DNA of 64,000 bases from Leptospiraceae bacterium (GTDB lineage: Bacteria; Spirochaetota; Leptospiria; Leptospirales; Leptospiraceae), in NCBI GenBank assembly GCA_016711485.1, contig JADJSX010000014.1, forward strand, positions 1 to 64,000, given 5' to 3'. Position 1 is the first letter of the stretch. Every line of letters starts with the position of its first letter. The position numbers and the translations under genes are program-made. Positions 62,938-64,000 of the stretch are shown here, one piece after another. The notes below the pieces were generated by a model. The model worked only from the letters and a program-made list of their open reading frames with translations. It did not search any database and was not told the origin of the DNA.

Positions 62938-64000
62938 TTACTCTTTAGCTGTTCCTTTAGGTTTGTCTTTTTTATCTACTTCAGTTAGTTTACCGAGGTA
63001 TTCGGGAAGCTCAATGCCAGCTTGTTTTGCTAACTCTTGTAGTGGTGGAAGTGCGCCGATAAACCCTTTTAGGAAATTAGCGGTAGAACTTCCATTACCC
63101 CCTACTCCATTTCCAGAATCCCAAACTGTGATTTTGTCGATTTTGAGATTGGAAATTGCTTCTACTTGTTTACCAACTATTGCTTCCATTTTTTCTATTA
63201 CCAGAAGGGTAGCGGCTAGCCCTGCATCTCCGTTAGAGGCAGTTATAATTCGTTTATAACCTTCTGCTTTTGCTTCGAGTAATGACTGCAAACCTTCCGC
63301 TTCAGCTTTGAATTTAAATAAAGTTGCGTCAGCTTCTCCTTTTGCAATACGTCGGATTTTTTCAGCCTCGGCTTCGGATTCCACTTCGATTCTTTTTTTC
63401 TCAACTTCTTGTTGGGCTAATTGTGTTTTTTCTAATTTTGCAACTTCAGCTTCTTTTTCTGCTTTAGATATCTCTGTTGCGGCATTCGCTTTAGCGACTT
63501 CTCCGACTCTCAGTGCTTCGGATTCTCGCTTCGCCAACTCAGCATTAGACTCAGCAACTTTTGCTCTAGATTTATTCTCTCCATCAACGGCTAAAGCATT
63601 GTTTTCAGCGACGGCAATACGTTTTTTCTGATCTGCAACTTTCTCCCCTTCTACAGCTTTAAATTCGAAATCAGACACACTAATACGTTTATTTGCTTCT
63701 GCTTCTTTTTTTCCTTTTTCGGCTTCTGCTTGCTGGATGGAGATATTGATTTCTTTGTTTTTTATTGCTTCGGCTTGTTTAGATGCACCTAACGCATCTA
63801 GTTCGGCAACACGAATCATTTGGTCGATGTCAGCTTCTTTTTGTCCTTTGAGAGATTCTGCAGTTTCTTTTGCGACTTCTACGTCTCTTTCGCGAGTTGC
63901 TTTTGCTTGCCCTGTTGCCCCAAATTTTTCCTGATTAGATACTTCAATTTTTGCCTGATTAATAGCTTCTGCGGCCGCTTTTTTTCCAATCGCTTCGATG
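62938..64000 (-). CDS. Flotillin-family protein, 5' end beyond the window
   Basis: At least 354 residues of the flotillin coiled-coil region, with many Ala/Glu repeats (SAEAEKIRRIAKGEADATLF-like) and the C-terminal segment VIEKMEAIVGKQVEAISNLK, IDKITVWDSGNG. The frame stays open to base 64000, so the ATG at 63819 is internal and the SPFH domain and membrane anchor lie outside. Flotillins scaffold membrane microdomains. It is upstream of fmt and probably cotranscribed. Confidence 0.88.
   Translation of the reverse strand, partial: IEAIGKKAAAEAINQAKIEVSNQEKFGATGQAKATRERDVEVAKETAESLKGQKEADIDQMIRVAELDALGASKQAEAIKNKEINISIQQAEAEKGKKEAEANKRISVSDFEFKAVEGEKVADQKKRIAVAENNALAVDGENKSRAKVAESNAELAKRESEALRVGEVAKANAATEISKAEKEAEVAKLEKTQLAQQEVEKKRIEVESEAEAEKIRRIAKGEADATLFKFKAEAEGLQSLLEAKAEGYKRIITASNGDAGLAATLLVIEKMEAIVGKQVEAISNLKIDKITVWDSGNGVGGNGSSTANFLKGFIGALPPLQELAKQAGIELPEYLGKLTEVDKKDKPKGTAKE

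Overview
The window looks like chromosomal DNA from a low-GC spirochaete of the family Leptospiraceae (inference). Supporting signs are an outer-membrane lipid A gene (lpxC), many lipoproteins, an MBOAT acyltransferase paired with a DUF1574 protein, a flotillin, a solo FlhB C-terminal domain next to a FliK-like gene, and 7TMR-DISM, GGDEF/EAL and HD-GYP signalling proteins. No rRNA, tRNA or CRISPR array was recognised. Several start codons are TTG or GTG with a good Shine-Dalgarno sequence.

Bases 1-13,200 hold the end of a KefB-type antiporter, a decayed IS3 element, an MCP-SCO pair, a 7TM sensor kinase, a membrane-anchored hypothetical protein, an acyl-CoA dehydrogenase and a sodium:neurotransmitter-type symporter with a 33-residue companion. 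The intergenic spaces are full of palindromic and dispersed repeats.

Bases 13,200-28,811 are the most dynamic part. Two nearly identical IS701-like elements in opposite orientation (14038-15369 and 26773-28105) bound about 11.4 kb. Each IS is flanked by half of two different genes. The halves of a GHKL-ATPase/DUF4325 gene, and separately those of a Chb-like/DUF1566 lipoprotein gene, rejoin in frame if the segment is inverted. The present order is therefore the product of recombination between the IS copies, or an assembly misjoin at them. The segment carries a choline-to-glycine-betaine cluster (EamA, betB, betA, SSS symporter), an OPA-type MFS carrier, a HIT hydrolase, a second EamA transporter, and an RHH-PIN toxin-antitoxin pair that would originally have sat directly upstream of the ATPase. 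A 124-bp MITE with the same ends and the same TTAA target as the IS lies beside the toxin-antitoxin operon.

Bases 28,800-44,470 carry DUF1574-MBOAT, an RsuA/RluB pseudouridine synthase whose N-terminus is encoded by a 114-bp tandem repeat array with a frameshift, lipA, a FecR lipoprotein, a run of lipoproteins including a thioredoxin-NHL fusion, a citrate-synthase-like protein that has lost key active-site residues and is followed by a degenerate acyl-CoA-dehydrogenase-like protein, then mscS, aroB and a NUDIX hydrolase.

Bases 44,470-64,000 are mostly core genes on the minus strand: rnc, acpP, DUF445, glutathione peroxidase, a GGDEF-EAL gene split by an amber codon, ruvA, ptsI, lpxC, a HAD phosphatase, yraN, a degenerate HD-GYP protein, FlhB-like and FliK-like genes, rnhB, rplS-trmD-rimM-khpA-rpsP, rpe, a PASTA protein, fmt and a flotillin that runs off the end. 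All family names come from reading motifs, not from database searches.
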